From NCBI GenBank assembly GCA_016205055.1, contig JACQJK010000090.1:1-7308 (forward strand): a stretch of DNA of 7,308 nt. The letters run 5' to 3'. The notes beneath the pieces are model-generated. The model did not search any database. It saw nothing but the letters and a program-made list of their open reading frames with translations, and had not been told where the DNA came from. Position numbers and translations under genes: made by a program. Shown here one piece after another: positions 6,603 to 7,308 of the stretch (position 1 is its first letter; each line of letters begins with the position of its first letter). Source of the DNA: Candidatus Doudnabacteria bacterium. Its GTDB lineage: Bacteria > Patescibacteriota > Doudnabacteria > UBA920 > 2-01-FULL-50-11.

Positions 6603-6609
6603 ACTAGTG

Positions 6610-6795
6610 ATGAAACCAGAACAGCTCAGTAACGTCTTGGTCGTTCCGTGCGGGAGAACAGGAATCGTCCAGATCTCTTACGTCGTGGGCGGCCCCGTCC
6701 GCATGACCTTTTCGGAAGGTGTCAGCCCCGAGGAAGCGATGAGCTTCCGTCTTCCTCCGAACCCGCTCGAAACCGCAATGCCCACCAGCGCCTAA
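6610..6795 (+). CDS. Small protein of unknown function, 61 residues
   Basis: I do not recognise this protein. It starts MKPEQLSNVLVVPCGRTG, continues through two likely beta strands (IVQISYVV and VRMTFSE), and ends in a Pro-rich tail (RLPPNPLETAMPTSA). It has one cysteine, at residue 14, and no signal peptide, membrane helix or metal-binding cluster. The gene call rests mainly on its signals: an extended -10 promoter, a strong Shine-Dalgarno 7 bases before the ATG, and an intrinsic terminator whose loop contains the TAA stop. It forms a one-gene unit divergent from dnaK and convergent with grpE, splitting those two - strand genes. Strong initiation signals suggest good expression, but this is inference. 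It could be a lineage-specific protein. A non-coding or regulatory RNA with a chance ORF is possible but less likely given the Shine-Dalgarno. Confidence 0.75.
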   Translation: MKPEQLSNVLVVPCGRTGIVQISYVVGGPVRMTFSEGVSPEEAMSFRLPPNPLETAMPTSA

Positions 6796-6807
6796 AGCGC
6801 TTTTTTT
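6787..6807 (+). terminator. Intrinsic terminator of the 61-aa gene
   Basis: AGCGC (6787-6791) pairs with GCGCT (6797-6801) over the loop CTAAA, and seven T bases follow (6801-6807, then ATT). The stop codon TAA (6793-6795) sits in the loop, so the gene ends inside its own terminator. The stem is short but GC-rich and the T run is clear. Confidence 0.8.
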
Positions 6808-6829
6808 ATTTGAGACACTGCCTTAGACC

Positions 6830-6903
6830 CCCTCGACTCTCCGCCTTGTCGGATCGCTCGGGATGACCCGCTTGCAAAAGATCCCTCGACAAGCTCGGGA
6901 TGA
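6830..6903. repeat. Two copies of a CCCTCGAC ... GCTCGGGATGA intergenic repeat
   Basis: CCCTCGAC occurs at 6830-6837 and 6883-6890, and GCTCGGGATGA at 6856-6866 and 6893-6903. The second copy is compact, with two bases between the halves. The first is opened by an 18-base insert containing TCTCCGCCTT (6838-6847), which also occurs inverted in the dnaK hairpin array at 4610-4619. It fills the gap between the small gene's terminator and the grpE end, with no ORF of its own. Similar ATCCC...GGGAT repeats are common between genes in many bacterial genomes. Confidence 0.6.
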
Positions 6904-6928
6904 AAGTTGCGCTACCGCGCAACTTTCA
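6901..6928 (-). terminator. Hairpin overlapping the end of grpE
   Basis: A perfect 12-bp stem, TGAAAGTTGCGC (6901-6912) with GCGCAACTTTCA (6917-6928), has a TACC loop. The grpE stop codon TAG (6912-6914) lies at the stem-loop junction, and the last grpE codons form one arm. No T run follows on either strand, so it may be a 3' end protecting hairpin or a weak terminator that also stops convergent transcription from the small gene. Confidence 0.6.
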
Positions 6929-7308
6929 CCTTCGCCGGTCTGGCCACATGGCCGTCAATCCTGTATCCGGCTGACACCTCGGCCACCACTTCCCCGGATT
7001 TTCCTTTTTCCTCAACCATTTCAACCGCATCGTGAAACTCATGATTAAATTTCTCGCCCACGGTCTTAATCCGTTCCACTCCGAGCCCCGCCAACGCATC
7101 AGCTAATCCGGCCCTGACTTTTTCTATTCCCCGCTTCCATTCTTCAAAATTGTCTTGCGCCGGAGAGAGCGTGAGCGCCTGCTCCAGGGATTCAAAAGTC
7201 GGCAAGAGCCGAAAAATCACCATTTGCTTGGCAAAACCTAACAGTTCCTGGTCTTCCCTGCTTCTGCGCTTCTTGTAATTTTCAAAGTCCGCCGCCGCCC
7301 GCTTCCAG
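6912..7308 (-). CDS. grpE: Nucleotide exchange factor GrpE, N-terminus outside the window
   Basis: GrpE releases ADP from DnaK and resets the chaperone cycle. The last 131 codons are visible, read in frame from 7307 to the TAG at 6912-6914. The first residues, WKRAAADFENYKKRRSRE, are the conserved end of the long dimer-forming helix. They continue as FAKQMVIFRLLPTFESLEQAL, the usual 'LLP..D.LE.AL' four-helix part with Phe-Glu replacing the common Asp-Asn. The C-terminal beta domain shows VGEKFNHEFHDAV, then GEVVAEVSAGYRIDGHVARPAKVKVA, matching the family pattern 'G..FDP..HEAV...GY...gR.LRPA.V.V'. Internal ATGs are not the start, because homology continues to the window edge. It precedes dnaK in transcription order, but 387 bases and an opposing small gene separate them, so the two are probably not one transcript. 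The hairpin at its stop codon supports that. Confidence 0.95.
   Translation of the reverse strand, partial: WKRAAADFENYKKRRSREDQELLGFAKQMVIFRLLPTFESLEQALTLSPAQDNFEEWKRGIEKVRAGLADALAGLGVERIKTVGEKFNHEFHDAVEMVEEKGKSGEVVAEVSAGYRIDGHVARPAKVKVAR

Noticed and set aside
6559..6609. Upstream in-frame ATG (6559) as start of the small gene
   Set aside because: It lies in the promoter, upstream of the expected transcription start, while the Shine-Dalgarno at 6595-6602 points to 6610.

Overview
The window looks like a chromosomal piece of a Candidate Phyla Radiation (Patescibacteria, probably Parcubacteria-like) bacterium of moderate GC. This rests on gene style, not on a marker gene. The 525-residue protein starts with a 'GW-x4-V-x2-AL' helical module and ends in a pilin-like 'DARRVADVRQI...' domain, both familiar from that group. 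Several small proteins are unplaced, and most genes lack a Shine-Dalgarno sequence. No rRNA, tRNA, CRISPR array, transposase or phage gene is visible.

Layout. At the left, a + strand gene (109-1686) encodes a membrane-anchored multidomain protein, with an extended -10 promoter upstream. A 248-base convergent gap (1687-1934) holds three hairpins, including a 40-base near-perfect palindrome. The rest is dominated by an Hsp70 chaperone locus on the - strand. In transcription order it contains grpE (cut by the window end), dnaK, a 263-base intergenic stretch folded almost entirely into tandem hairpins, a DUF3467 gene, an unrecognised polytopic membrane protein, and dnaJ. A separate small + strand gene of 61 codons (6610-6795) lies between grpE and dnaK. 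It carries the clearest expression signals in the window: extended -10, strong Shine-Dalgarno and intrinsic terminator.

How the genes fit together. DnaK, DnaJ and GrpE are the ATPase, J-domain co-chaperone and nucleotide exchange factor of one folding machine. The DUF3467 and membrane genes lie 9 bases apart in the middle of it and may be co-transcribed with dnaJ. I see no CIRCE or HAIR operator in the visible upstream regions, so regulation of this locus is not explained by the classical HrcA or HspR systems, at least inside the window.

The points most worth a second look are the 61-residue protein, the hairpin array behind dnaK, the AATAACG repeats before dnaJ, and the domain fusion in the first gene.
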